This document shows, one piece after another, positions 32,239-41,909 of a stretch of 64,000 nt of DNA. Within the stretch, counting starts at the first letter, position 1, and every line of letters begins with the position of its first letter. The stretch comes from Billgrantia gudaonensis (GTDB lineage: Bacteria > Pseudomonadota > Gammaproteobacteria > Pseudomonadales > Halomonadaceae): positions 248,001-312,000 of the forward strand of contig NZ_FNES01000003.1 in assembly GCF_900100195.1 (NCBI RefSeq), in the 5' to 3' direction. Under the pieces are notes generated by a model. It saw nothing but the letters and a program-made list of their open reading frames with translations. It was not told the origin of the DNA and ran no database searches. Position numbers and translations under genes: made by a program.

Positions 32239-34458
32239 ATGGAAGACTCGCACAGCCATCCTGCATCCGATACCCCATCGTCACGAGTCGGTGACGCCCA
32301 GGCGCCGGCCGACACCGCTGGCGAGCCCGTCACGCCGCGGCTCAACCAGACCGGGACCGGGATCAAGCCCAAGGCGATTCCCGACCCGGAAGCCGACCTC
32401 GGCGACCCGAGTCTGTACTTCAACCGCGAACTCTCGCACCTGCAGTTCAACATCCGCGTGTTGGAGCAGGCCCTCGACGAAGCCCACCCGCTACTCAACC
32501 GGCTGATGTTCCTGCTGATCTTCTCGTCGAACATGGACGAGTTCTTCGAGATCCGCGTGGCCGGCCTCAAGCACCAGATCGCGCTGGGCGATGAGTCGAC
32601 CGGAGCCGACGGACGTTCACCGCGCTCGGTACTCAGCGAAATCAGCGAACTGGCCCACGCCCAGGTGGCACGCCAGTACCAGATCCTCAACGAGGCGCTG
32701 ATTCCCGCGCTGGAAGCCCATGGACTGCGCTTCCGTCGCCGTGGCGAATGGAACGTCGAGCAGCGAGGCTGGGTACGCGACTATTTCGAAGCCGAGATCA
32801 TGCCAGTGATCAGCCCCATCGGCCTGGACCCTTCGCATCCCTTCCCGAGGCTGGTCAACAAGAGCCTCAACTTCATCGTCGAACTCGAGGGCAAGGACGC
32901 CTTCGGTCGCGAAGGGGGCTTGGCCATCCTGCCCGCTCCCCGCTCGCTGCCGCGGGTGATCGCCCTGCCGAACGCCTTGTGCGAAGACGGCTTTCGCGAG
33001 TTCGTGTTCCTGTCGTCGATGATTCATGCCCACGCCGAAGAGCTGTTCCCCGGCATGGCGGTGCGTGGCCTCTACCAGTTCCGCCTGACCCGCAACGCCG
33101 ACCTCTCCGTGGATCCAGAAGAGGTTTCCGACCTGGCCTCGGCGCTGCGCGGCGAACTGTTGGCGCGACGCTACGGCAGCGGCGTGCGCCTGGAGGTGGC
33201 CGACAACTGCCCCGAAGAGCTGGCCTCTTTCCTGCTCAAGCAGTTCGAGCTCGAGGAAGCCGACCTGTATCGCGTGAGCGGTCCGGTCAACCTGACGCGC
33301 ATGATGTCGGTACTCGGCGAAGTCGACCGCCCCGACCTGCTCTATCGCCCGTTCACGCCCGGCATTCCCAAGCCATTGCTGCGCAAGGAGAGCCTGTTCT
33401 CGGCCATCGCCGCCGGCGACATCCTGCTCCACCACCCCTTTCAGTCCTTCGCGCCGGTCGAGGATCTGCTCCGCGAGGCGGCACGCGATCCCGACGTGCT
33501 GGCCATCAAGCAGACGCTCTATCGCACCGGCGCCGACTCCACCATCGTCAGCGCTTTGGTGGAGGCCGCCGGCAACGGCAAGGAAGTCACGGTGGTGATC
33601 GAGCTGCGCGCGCGCTTCGACGAGGCCGACAACCTGGCGCTGGCCTCGCGGCTGCAGGAGGCCGGCGCCATCGTCATCTACGGCGTAATGGCCTACAAGA
33701 CCCACGCCAAGATGGTGCACATCGTGCGTCGCGAGCGGGGCAAGCTGCGCCACTACGCTCACCTCGGCACCGGCAACTACCACGCCAGAACGGCCAAGCT
33801 GTACACCGACTACAGCTTGCTCACGGCCAATCCAACGCTATGCGCCGACGTGCACAAGGTCTTCCAGCAGCTTTCCGGCATGGGCCGTGCCCGACACATC
33901 GAGACGCTGCTGCATGCGCCCTTCACGCTGCATGAACGCGTGGTGGCAATGATCGAACGAGAGGCGGAACACGCCCGTCGCGGACGGCGCGCCCACCTGA
34001 TCATCAAGTGCAACTCGTTGACCGAGCCCAAGCTGATCCAGGCGCTCTACCGAGCCTCCCAGGCCGGCGTGGAATGCGACCTGATCATTCGCGGCATGTG
34101 CTGCCTGCGCCCCGGCCTCCCCGGCATCTCGCAGACCATTCGCGTGCGTTCGGTGATCGGCCGCTTCCTCGAGCATACCCGCGTCTTCCACTTCCACAAC
34201 GACGGCAGGCCGGAAACCTGGTGCTCCAGCGCCGATTTCATGGCACGCAACATGTTCCACCGCGTGGAAACGGCCTTTCCGTTGCGCGACAGGAAGCTGG
34301 CGGCCCGAGTGCGCAAGGACCTGGAAACCTACCTGGTGGACAACTGCCAGAGCTGGCTCTTGCAGCCCGACGGCACCTACCGCCGCCCCCAGCGCGGCGA
34401 CAGCGCCCCGATCAGCGCTCAGGAGACGCTGCTCTACGCCTACGCCGCCAAGGCGTGA
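32239..34458 (+). CDS. ppk1: Polyphosphate kinase 1
   Basis: PPK1 polymerises the terminal phosphate of ATP into polyphosphate. The ATG at 32239 follows GAGAGGAACC and gives 739 residues with a divergent N-terminal extension of about 55 residues before the family start (LYFNRELSHLQFNIRVLEQA). The catalytic domain shows the autophosphorylated-histidine region (AYKTHAKMVHIVRRERGKLRHYAHLGTGNYH) and RVFHFHNDGRPE. An in-frame start at 32194 overlapping hemB is possible but has a poor ribosome site. Exopolyphosphatase ppx lies about 7 kb away. Confidence 0.95.
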   Translation: MEDSHSHPASDTPSSRVGDAQAPADTAGEPVTPRLNQTGTGIKPKAIPDPEADLGDPSLYFNRELSHLQFNIRVLEQALDEAHPLLNRLMFLLIFSSNMDEFFEIRVAGLKHQIALGDESTGADGRSPRSVLSEISELAHAQVARQYQILNEALIPALEAHGLRFRRRGEWNVEQRGWVRDYFEAEIMPVISPIGLDPSHPFPRLVNKSLNFIVELEGKDAFGREGGLAILPAPRSLPRVIALPNALCEDGFREFVFLSSMIHAHAEELFPGMAVRGLYQFRLTRNADLSVDPEEVSDLASALRGELLARRYGSGVRLEVADNCPEELASFLLKQFELEEADLYRVSGPVNLTRMMSVLGEVDRPDLLYRPFTPGIPKPLLRKESLFSAIAAGDILLHHPFQSFAPVEDLLREAARDPDVLAIKQTLYRTGADSTIVSALVEAAGNGKEVTVVIELRARFDEADNLALASRLQEAGAIVIYGVMAYKTHAKMVHIVRRERGKLRHYAHLGTGNYHARTAKLYTDYSLLTANPTLCADVHKVFQQLSGMGRARHIETLLHAPFTLHERVVAMIEREAEHARRGRRAHLIIKCNSLTEPKLIQALYRASQAGVECDLIIRGMCCLRPGLPGISQTIRVRSVIGRFLEHTRVFHFHNDGRPETWCSSADFMARNMFHRVETAFPLRDRKLAARVRKDLETYLVDNCQSWLLQPDGTYRRPQRGDSAPISAQETLLYAYAAKA

Positions 34459-34473
34459 CAATCAGGCGTTAGC

Positions 34474-34986
34474 CTACCTCTTGCGGAAGGCGCGCAGATC
34501 CTCCGGATCGAACGCCTCGACGCGTTCGGGCAGGCCCTTTTCATGGCGCAGTTGCCGCACACGCAACCGTTCGGCCAACAGTTCGCTGTCGTCGTCGAGG
34601 GTGCGGCCGTTGAGCTCGGCGAGCTGGGCCATGCCCTGGTGGTAGACGGTCAGCAGGTGCAGAGCGACGTCGTTGCCCTCCTCCACGCCGCGGCGCAGGC
34701 TCGAAAGGTAGCCGCTGATCCGCGACAAGTGGTGCTTGAGCTGCCACACGTAGCGCATTTCCGCCATCCAGGGACGCTCGCGCAGCACGGCGAATACCAG
34801 GCTGGTGGCCATCAGACCGAGCAGCACGCCCAGCGCATTGAGCCACAGGCTGGAGCCGAACGTGGCGGTGAGCAGCTGCGCGAACACCAGCCCGAAGACG
34901 ATCAACTGGCCGGCCATGGCCACGCTGATGATGCGCGCCTTGCGCCGGTAGGTGTCCGGGTCGTGGTCCTCGAAGGTGAACGGCAT
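34474..34986 (-). CDS. DUF3087 membrane protein
   Basis: The 170-residue protein has two adjacent transmembrane helices (IISVAMAGQLIVFGLVFAQLL and LNALGVLLGLMATSLVFAVL) and a cytoplasmic helical C-terminal half with Arg and Glu-rich stretches. This matches the DUF3087 family, found in Pseudomonas and Halomonas relatives; no function is known. It is convergent with ppk1, only 15 bp apart, and repeat element B lies upstream. Confidence 0.82.
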   Translation of the reverse strand: MPFTFEDHDPDTYRRKARIISVAMAGQLIVFGLVFAQLLTATFGSSLWLNALGVLLGLMATSLVFAVLRERPWMAEMRYVWQLKHHLSRISGYLSSLRRGVEEGNDVALHLLTVYHQGMAQLAELNGRTLDDDSELLAERLRVRQLRHEKGLPERVEAFDPEDLRAFRKR

Positions 34987-35090
34987 GTCGGGCTCCTTGG
35001 GGCGGTCGGGAATGGCGCGATTATCCCGACATCGCCCGCTCCGGTACAGTCGCTCGGTCAGCGCGTCACGGAATCGACGTCAGATATGAG

Positions 35091-35270
35091 CGCCGGGGAC
35101 AGGTCGAAGAGGAGGTCCGATGCCAGGGGTGAAGAGCGTTGCTCCGAACGGGCTGGCCAGGGATGGCCAGCACCGGTCCTGCAAGCGGAGCGGGACGCGA
35201 GAGCGCCGCAGGGCATCGGTAGCGCCCAAGAAGGGGGCCGCAGCGCCTCCTCGTAGACCTGTCGACGGTG
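35091..35270. repeat. Structured intergenic repeat element, copy B
   Basis: Same family and orientation as copy A. Outer arms 35091-35105 with 35256-35270 include a perfect 8-bp core (GACAGGTC with GACCTGTC). The middle stem is 35117-35124 with 35212-35219 and the inner hairpin 35152-35159 with 35164-35171 (GGGA loop). The element ends at the base before the stop codon of the DAHP synthase gene. Conserved unpaired blocks shared with A include CTCCGAACGGG, TCCTGCAAGCG, GCGAGAGCG and GCAGCGCCTCC. Confidence 0.9.
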
Positions 35271-36338
35271 CTAGCGAAGCCGCTCGGCGGCCTCGCGCAG
35301 CAGCGCCTCGGTCTCCTCCCAGCCCAGACAGGCATCGGTGATCGAGACCCCGTAGCGCAGCCGGTCACGCTCGAGCGGCTGCTTGCCCTCGTGCAGGTGG
35401 CTCTCGAGCATCACCCCAGCCAGCGCCGTTTCGCCGGCCCGGCGCTGCTCCAGAATGTCGCGCAGCACCGTCGCCTGGCGACGGTGGTCCTTGCACGCGT
35501 TGGCGTGACTGCAGTCCACCATCAGCCGTGGGTTCAGCCCAGCATCCGTGAGCGACTCGCGGGCGGTGCGTACCGAATCGGCATCGTGATTGGGACCGCT
35601 GCGCCCGCCGCGCAGCACCAGTTGGGTGTGAGCGTTGCCGGCGGTATCGCGAACCACTGGCCGGCCAGCCGCATCCAGGGCGAAGTGGCGATGCGAGTGG
35701 GCCGCCGAGCGCATGGCGTCCAGCGCCACCTGAACCTCACCCCCGGTGGCGTTCTTGAAACCCACGGCGGCCTCGAGGCCGCTGGCCAGCTCACGGTGCA
35801 ATTGCGATTCGGTGGTGCGTGCACCGATCGCCACCCAGGCCAGCAGGTCATCCAGGTAGGGCGCCAGCATCGGCTGCAGCAGTTCGGTAGCCACCGGCAG
35901 GCCCAGAGCCGCGATCTCGCGCATCAGCTGTCGCGACAGAGCCAGTCCGCGCGCCATGTCGCCGCTGCCGTCGAGGTCGGGATCGTAGGCGAGTCCCTTC
36001 CAGCCCACGGTGGTGCGCGGCTTCTCGACGTAGACGCGCATCACCGGCAGCAGGCGGTGGGCCACCGCAGGCGTGAGTTCGGCAAGACGCCGCGCGTACG
36101 CCAGCGCCGCCTCAGGATCGTGAATCGAGCAAGGGCCGACGACCACCAGCAGGCGATCGTCGTCACCCGCGAGAATGCGTTTGACGGCGCCGCGCTGCGC
36201 AGCCACGCGTTCGGCGAGTTCGGAAGACAGGGGCAGCCGATCGTGCAGCTCGGCCGGGGTAGGAAGTCGCGTTTCGCAACAGGCAGTGCGGGCGGTGTCG
36301 GGGGATTGGCGCTTGGCCAGGGAAAGCGGGGCATTCAT
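35271..36338 (-). CDS. 3-deoxy-7-phosphoheptulonate synthase (DAHP synthase, AroF/AroG/AroH type)
   Basis: The enzyme joins phosphoenolpyruvate and erythrose 4-phosphate, the entry step to aromatic amino acids. The start at 36336-36338 has CGGAG upstream and gives 355 residues; the frame extends ten codons further without support. Family motifs are VVVGPCSIHDPEAALAYA, KPRTTVGWKGLAYDPDLDGS and MVDCSHANACKDHRRQ. Which amino acid inhibits this isozyme cannot be told from sequence alone. The gene follows a 54-codon aromatic-rich frame by only 5 bases, which suggests control through translation of that frame. Confidence 0.94.
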   Translation of the reverse strand: MNAPLSLAKRQSPDTARTACCETRLPTPAELHDRLPLSSELAERVAAQRGAVKRILAGDDDRLLVVVGPCSIHDPEAALAYARRLAELTPAVAHRLLPVMRVYVEKPRTTVGWKGLAYDPDLDGSGDMARGLALSRQLMREIAALGLPVATELLQPMLAPYLDDLLAWVAIGARTTESQLHRELASGLEAAVGFKNATGGEVQVALDAMRSAAHSHRHFALDAAGRPVVRDTAGNAHTQLVLRGGRSGPNHDADSVRTARESLTDAGLNPRLMVDCSHANACKDHRRQATVLRDILEQRRAGETALAGVMLESHLHEGKQPLERDRLRYGVSITDACLGWEETEALLREAAERLR

Positions 36339-36343
36339 GGCGA

Positions 36344-36508
36344 TCAACTCCGTGAGGTCGGCAAACATCGTGTCGAGTTCATGCCACCGGCAATCTCACG
36401 GTCGGAGGTGGCGCACTGAACCGACCGCGCTTCGCTAAATCGCCAATAGCCGTAGTAGCCAGCGAAACCGGTCTGCAGGCGATGGGCGAAAGCGATGGGT
36501 GCGGTCAT
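36344..36508 (-). CDS. Aromatic-rich leader peptide 1 (54 residues) coupled to DAHP synthase
   Basis: ATG at 36506-36508 with CAGGAGAGG 4 bases upstream. The 54-residue frame begins MTAPIAFAHRLQTG and then has FAGYYGYWRF at residues 15-24: two Phe, three Tyr and one Trp in ten. Its TGA ends 5 bases before the DAHP synthase ATG, and the synthase ribosome site lies inside the last codons. Downstream of the aromatic cluster, 36421-36427 can pair with 36399-36405, while 36407-36412 can pair instead with 36383-36388; the two hairpins exclude each other. A leader-peptide role is inferred. Confidence 0.65.
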   Translation of the reverse strand: MTAPIAFAHRLQTGFAGYYGYWRFSEARSVQCATSDREIAGGMNSTRCLPTSRS

Positions 36509-36560
36509 GGTGCCTCTCCTGATGTCTCTCACGTCGGTGTCGGTTACCCCAAAATGCAGA

Positions 36561-36623
36561 ACCCCCGGGCGGGCAGCCGTCCGGGGGTCTGTGCGGAGGC
36601 GGCCCTGGTGGTGTGCCGCCCGG
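36561..36623 (-). promoter_or_regulatory. Candidate attenuator hairpins between the two aromatic leader frames
   Basis: On the minus-strand transcript a first hairpin pairs 36615-36620 with 36598-36603. A GC-rich terminator-like hairpin pairs 36581-36588 with 36561-36568, followed by GTTCTGCATTTT. An alternative 8-bp pairing of 36616-36623 with 36565-36572 would break both. The short T run makes termination efficiency uncertain. Confidence 0.55.
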
Positions 36624-36641
36624 CGATGTCGCGTCTTGCGT

Positions 36642-36758
36642 TCAGGACATGGCCACCGGCACACCGGTCATAAACCAGTAGCCGAACCAATAGCCACGCA
36701 CGCCGCCAACGACGTGAACGTCGTCATGCACAGACTGGGCGTGGAAGATCGGGGGCAT
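36642..36758 (-). CDS. Aromatic-rich leader peptide 2 (38 residues, YWFGYWF cluster)
   Basis: ATG at 36756-36758 with a strong AAGGAGAG ribosome site. The 38-residue frame ends VAMS-stop and carries YWFGYWF at residues 23-29, two consecutive Tyr-Trp-Phe triplets. Such clustering of the three end products of the aromatic pathway just upstream of its entry enzyme is the pattern of an attenuation leader. The hairpin set at 36561-36623 follows. TTCTGCATT occurs upstream of both this frame and leader 1, which suggests cassette duplication. Confidence 0.65.
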   Translation of the reverse strand: MPPIFHAQSVHDDVHVVGGVRGYWFGYWFMTGVPVAMS

Positions 36759-36817
36759 GGCTCTCTCCTTGATACGTCGCTTCATCCTGCCGCAATGCAG
36801 AACGGCTGGCAAGGGCC

Positions 36818-36943
36818 TCAGGCGACGAGCAGCAGATAAAGACCGATGGTGGCCGGCAGACAGCTCATGCTCACCAGCACGAGCAGGCCCATGATGATGC
36901 TGAGCAGACCGCTGTCGTCACGAAAATCGTCATGATGTGCCAT
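36818..36943 (-). CDS. Small hydrophobic peptide (41 residues) upstream of the aromatic leaders
   Basis: ATG at 36941-36943 with CGAGG 8 bases upstream. The 41-residue frame begins with a charged segment (MAHHDDFRDDSG), followed by a hydrophobic stretch (LLSIIMGLLVLVSMSC, then LPATIGLYLLLVA) that could form one kinked or two short membrane helices. It reads in the same direction as the leaders and DAHP synthase. No family is recognised. It may be a membrane microprotein or the first translated part of the leader region. Confidence 0.5.
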   Translation of the reverse strand: MAHHDDFRDDSGLLSIIMGLLVLVSMSCLPATIGLYLLLVA

Positions 36944-37090
36944 GGTATTGCCTCGTTTTGTCGTCAGGGGACCTTAGGCGTTGCCCGAAAGCTGGCTACG
37001 CTCAGCGACTGTTCAGGCAGAGCCAAGTTTACCTTGGGCAGCGTCAGCCATCGACCGTGGCCGGCCGGTGACCAACGTGAGGTCGGCGCT
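36944..37090. other. Intergenic region between folM and the DAHP synthase leader
   Basis: About 150 bp without a recognised gene. It must contain the promoter for the minus-strand leader frames, or they are read from folM, which is on the same strand upstream. No convincing -35/-10 pair was found. An imperfect inverted repeat (GCTGCCCAAGGTAAACTTGG on the minus strand) lies near 37020-37045. Confidence 0.4.
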
Positions 37091-37804
37091 CTAGCGGAGG
37101 TGGCGGCCACCGTCCACCGGCAGGGTGACACCGGTGACGTAACGATTGTCGAGCAAGTAACGAAGGCTCTGATAGATCACTCCGGGACCGGGGATCATGT
37201 CCATGACCGACTTGGCCTTGGCCTTCTCCACGTAGGCCTCGCTGTCGCCTTCATTCAGCATGATCAATGCCGGGGCGATGGCATTGACCTGAATCGACGG
37301 CGCGTACATGGCCGCGAAGGAGAGCGTCAGGTTGGCAAGCCCCGCCTTGGTGGCCGCATAGGCGGCATGCTTCTTCGACCCCTTCTGCACCACGTAGTCG
37401 GTCAGGTGCACGATGTCGCGCTGCGGTTCGCGACACGCCTCGAGTAGCTCGCGAGCGTGCAGGTTGATCAGATAGGGCGCCAGCATGTGCACCCGGAACA
37501 GCCGCTCGAAGGTCGCCCCTGCCTCGTCGCCGGAGGAATCCGGCGCCCAATCGCTGGCGTTGTGCACGATGGCTCGCAGCGCTCCGGTCTCGGCCTTGAG
37601 CCGGGCCAGGAAGTCGTGAATGCCCGCCTCCGTCGCGAAATCCGCCTGCAGGGTGACGATGCCCCGCTCGCGCAGCGCCTTCAGTTCGTCACGCTCACGG
37701 CGATAGCTGACGATCACCGGATGCCCGTCGTCGACGAGGCGCTCGGCGCAGTGGCGTCCCAGACGCTGGGCCCCTCCGGTGATGAGTATCGGTGCGGCAC
37801 TCAT
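37091..37804 (-). CDS. folM: Dihydromonapterin reductase FolM (short-chain dehydrogenase)
   Basis: FolM reduces dihydromonapterin to tetrahydromonapterin and can also reduce dihydrofolate. The 237-residue SDR has the NADPH loop ITGGAQRLGRHCAERL and the catalytic Tyr-Lys pair in KHAAYAATKAGL. It also shares blocks specific for FolM (HLTDYVVQKGSKKHAAYAATKA, VTGVTLPVDGGRHLR). Its start overlaps the stop of the flavin reductase gene by 4 bases. Confidence 0.92.
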   Translation of the reverse strand: MSAAPILITGGAQRLGRHCAERLVDDGHPVIVSYRRERDELKALRERGIVTLQADFATEAGIHDFLARLKAETGALRAIVHNASDWAPDSSGDEAGATFERLFRVHMLAPYLINLHARELLEACREPQRDIVHLTDYVVQKGSKKHAAYAATKAGLANLTLSFAAMYAPSIQVNAIAPALIMLNEGDSEAYVEKAKAKSVMDMIPGPGVIYQSLRYLLDNRYVTGVTLPVDGGRHLR

Positions 37805-38580
37805 GCATCGGCCTCCCGCCTGAGGCTGCCCAGGGTGGGCACCAGGGGATCGCGGGGTGCGTAGGCGAAGACATCGGAAAAGGTGCGCGACGCCACCAGC
37901 CCGAACGAGGCCAGCACGTCCACGCAGGCATAGACCATGCCGGGCGAGCCGGAAAGATAGACGTCATGCTCGCTGACGTCGGTGAGAGTGGCTGCCAGCG
38001 CCTGGTCGATGCGGCCACGATGGGCGATGACCCGCTCACCGGAAACCGGCGTCTCCGGCGCACGCTCGGTGACCAGATGGAAGCGGAAGGCCGGGTGCTC
38101 GGATGCCCACTCGCGCGGCAGGCTCTCCAGGTAGAGGTCGCGCCGCTCGCGGGCCGCCCACCACAGCTCGATGGGGCGTTCGGGAGCCTCGTGCAGCGAG
38201 GCTTCGACGATCGCCTTCATCTGCGCGAAACCGGTGCCGGCAGCAACCAGCAGCAACGGACGCGTGCTCTCGCCGTCCAGCACGCAGTCGCCGCCGGGCA
38301 GATGCAGCGTGAGCCGTTCCGCCGTCTGCACGAGATGCCGAAGCTGGGCCGAATTCTCCCGCTCCGGCCAGTGCTGAATGTGCAGTTCCAGGGCGCCGTC
38401 ACCCACGTGGGCATTGGCGATGGAGAACGGCACCCAGGTGTCGTCGTCGAGCTTGAGTTCCAGGTACTGGCCCGGCGCATGCGCCATGGCCTCGGCGCGC
38501 CCGGATAGGCGAACCCGGAGCACGTCGGGGGTCAGATCCTCCACTGCCGTGACTCGGCAGGTCAGGGTCTTTGCCGTCAT
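37801..38580 (-). CDS. fre: NAD(P)H-flavin reductase, Fre-like
   Basis: The 259-residue protein is a ferredoxin-NADP reductase fold flavin reductase. An FAD/FMN-binding barrel shows [22 protein letters not shown], where the usual Arg before the PFS motif is Val. The NAD(P)H domain shows [18 protein letters not shown] and [17 protein letters not shown]. Fre supplies reduced flavin, and the gene lies next to ubiD as in E. coli, where UbiD uses prenylated FMN. The overlap of 4 bases with both neighbours makes a ubiD-fre-folM operon. Confidence 0.88.
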   Translation of the reverse strand: MTAKTLTCRVTAVEDLTPDVLRVRLSGRAEAMAHAPGQYLELKLDDDTWVPFSIANAHVGDGALELHIQHWPERENSAQLRHLVQTAERLTLHLPGGDCVLDGESTRPLLLVAAGTGFAQMKAIVEASLHEAPERPIELWWAARERRDLYLESLPREWASEHPAFRFHLVTERAPETPVSGERVIAHRGRIDQALAATLTDVSEHDVYLSGSPGMVYACVDVLASFGLVASRTFSDVFAYAPRDPLVPTLGSLRREADA

Positions 38581-40076
38581 GAATGCCTCTTGTCATCAGG
38601 AGATTGGGGGAGCGCGATTCCCAGCTCGTTCCAGCGTTCACTGACACGGGCCTTGACGGCCTCGTCCATGACGATGGGCGTGCCCCATTCGCGGTCGGTC
38701 TCGCCAGGCCATTTGGTCGTTGCATCGAGCCCCATCTTGGAGCCGAGCCCGGCCACCGGCGAGGCGAAGTCGAGGTAGTCGATGGGCGTGTTCTCGACCA
38801 TCACGGTGTCGCGGGCCGGATCCATGCGGGTGGTGATGGCCCAGATCACGTCCTTCCAGTCTCGCGCGTCGACGTCGTCGTCGAGCACCACCACGAACTT
38901 GGTGTACATGAACTGACGCAGAAAGCTCCACACGCCCATCATCACTCGCTTGGCGTGGCCTGGATACTGCTTCTTCATGGTCACCACCGCCAGGCGGTAG
39001 GAACACCCCTCCGGCGGCAGGTAGAAATCGACGATCTCGGGGAACTGCTTGCGCAGGATCGGCACGAAGACTTCGTTGAGGGCCACGCCCAGTATCGCCG
39101 GCTCGTCGGGCGGCCGACCGGTATAGGTCGAATGGTAGATGGCGTCGCGCCGCATCGTCATGCGTGTCACCGTGAACACCGGGAAGTGGTCCACTTCGTT
39201 GTAGTAGCCGGTGTGATCGCCGTAGGGGCCTTCCGGCGCCATGTCGTCGGGATGGATGACCCCCTCGAGGATGATCTCTGCCGAGGCAGGAACCTCCAGG
39301 TCGGCATGGCCGCATTTGACCAGCTCGGTGCGCGAGCCCCGGAGCAGCCCGGCGAAGGCGTACTCGGAGAGCGTATCCGGTACCGGCGTCACCGCACCGA
39401 GGATGGTCGCCGGGTCGGCACCCAGTGCCACAGCCACCGGGAAGGGCTCGCCGGGATGGGCCGCCTGCCACTCCTGAAAGTCCAGCGCCCCGCCGCGATG
39501 CGACAGCCAGCGCATGATCAACCGATTCCTGGAGAGCTTTTGCTGGCGGTAGATGCCGAGATTCTGCCGGGTTTTGTGCGGCCCGCGCGTGACCACCAGC
39601 GGCCAGGTGACCAGCGGCGCGGCATCGCCGGGCCAGCAGTGCTGGATGGGCAGGCGGCCGAGGTCGACGTCCTCGTTCTCGAGGACCACCTCCTGCACCG
39701 GTGCCGAGCGCACCGTCTTGGGCCCCATGTTCATCACCTGCTTGAAGATCGGCAGCTTCTCCCAGGCATCGCGGAAGCCCTTGGGCGGGTCGGGCTCCTT
39801 GAGAAAGGCGAGCAGCTTGCCCACCTCGCGCAGCGCCTCGACGCTGTCCTGGCCCATGCCCATGGCGACCCGCTTCGGCGTGCCGAACAGATTGCCCAGC
39901 AGCGGCATGTCGTGGCCCTTGACGTTCTCGAACAGCAGCGCCGGCCCCCCGGCGCGCAGGGTGCGGTCGCAGATCTCGGTGATCTCGAGATAGGGGTCCA
40001 CCTCGGCAGAAACCCGTATCAGCTCGCCCTGGGCTTCCAAGGCCGCGATGAAGTCGCGCAGGTCATTGTACTTCAT
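38577..40076 (-). CDS. ubiD: 3-octaprenyl-4-hydroxybenzoate decarboxylase UbiD
   Basis: UbiD decarboxylates the prenylated 4-hydroxybenzoate ring in ubiquinone synthesis using prenylated FMN. The 499-residue protein has the family N-terminus ([22 protein letters not shown]), the metal and cofactor region ([23 protein letters not shown]), and the acid-rich active-site block [13 protein letters not shown]. It is full length and begins the ubiD-fre-folM operon downstream of rho. Confidence 0.97.
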   Translation of the reverse strand: MKYNDLRDFIAALEAQGELIRVSAEVDPYLEITEICDRTLRAGGPALLFENVKGHDMPLLGNLFGTPKRVAMGMGQDSVEALREVGKLLAFLKEPDPPKGFRDAWEKLPIFKQVMNMGPKTVRSAPVQEVVLENEDVDLGRLPIQHCWPGDAAPLVTWPLVVTRGPHKTRQNLGIYRQQKLSRNRLIMRWLSHRGGALDFQEWQAAHPGEPFPVAVALGADPATILGAVTPVPDTLSEYAFAGLLRGSRTELVKCGHADLEVPASAEIILEGVIHPDDMAPEGPYGDHTGYYNEVDHFPVFTVTRMTMRRDAIYHSTYTGRPPDEPAILGVALNEVFVPILRKQFPEIVDFYLPPEGCSYRLAVVTMKKQYPGHAKRVMMGVWSFLRQFMYTKFVVVLDDDVDARDWKDVIWAITTRMDPARDTVMVENTPIDYLDFASPVAGLGSKMGLDATTKWPGETDREWGTPIVMDEAVKARVSERWNELGIALPQSPDDKRHS

Positions 40077-40101
40077 TCGATTTCCCGTTTCCGGAACGAC
40101 G

Positions 40102-40130
40102 AAAGGGGCAGCTTAGCATGCCGCCCCTTT
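40102..40130 (-). terminator. Hairpin terminator after rho
   Basis: An 8-bp stem (40102-40109 with 40123-40130) continues inward through a mismatch. On the minus strand it ends in TTTCGTCGTT. It lies 19 bp after the rho stop. Confidence 0.65.
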
Positions 40131-40148
40131 CTGCACCGCCGATACCGC

Positions 40149-41408
<1,260 letters not shown>

Positions 41409-41909
41409 CGGTGCGTTCGGAGGTTGCTCATATCAGCGTGACGGCGCGACGCCGCGGAAACGACGGGAATGAAGAACGGTACGCCGCAAGGGTGCGTTCA
41501 TGACCCGGGAAGGCATCCACTGCGTGGCGATGACCGACGGGTGGTGAACAAGACGCTCGACGCGATTCAGCCAGAGGTCTCGGCTGAAGGACGCAAGCCG
41601 CAAGGCAGCATCATGGTCGAGGGAGCAGCGCTAGTGTCGCCTGGACTACCATCGCCTGCACTCGGCTCGCGTGCCTCCGTGATGACCGGCACGGGATCGA
41701 GGACGAAAAAAGGGACTGACTGACGACTTGAGTTGACCGCGACGCGAAGGCCGTGTCTCGGCCGGAAAGCATTCGGAACAGGCGAACGACTCGATGGTAG
41801 ACAAGCCCGACGGGGAACGCAACCCCTGTCGCCACCACTGCTGGCGCGGCGATTGACAAGCCCCCGATGGCACCGCACCCTTTTGCCCACCTGCCGCCAG
41901 GACATTCCC
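41409..41909. other. 500-bp intergenic region between divergent rho and ppx
   Basis: No convincing gene. Short frames on both strands (for example 41469-41723 plus and 41611-41859 minus) lack ribosome sites and recognisable products. No thioredoxin is encoded, although trxA lies between ppx and rho in Pseudomonas. A run of seven Ts at about 41707-41713 read on the minus strand (AAAAAA on plus) lies within the rho leader. Rho is autoregulated through its leader in E. coli, so a long leader could be functional. Confidence 0.5.

Noticed and set aside
35066-35368. 100-codon minus-strand frame over repeat element B
   Set aside because: The translation follows the repeated structured element and the end of DAHP synthase. 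Copies A and B do not keep one frame, so coding is not supported.
41611-41859. 82-codon minus-strand frame in the rho leader as a missing trxA
   Set aside because: It has no thioredoxin CGPC motif, no similarity to TrxA and no ribosome site.
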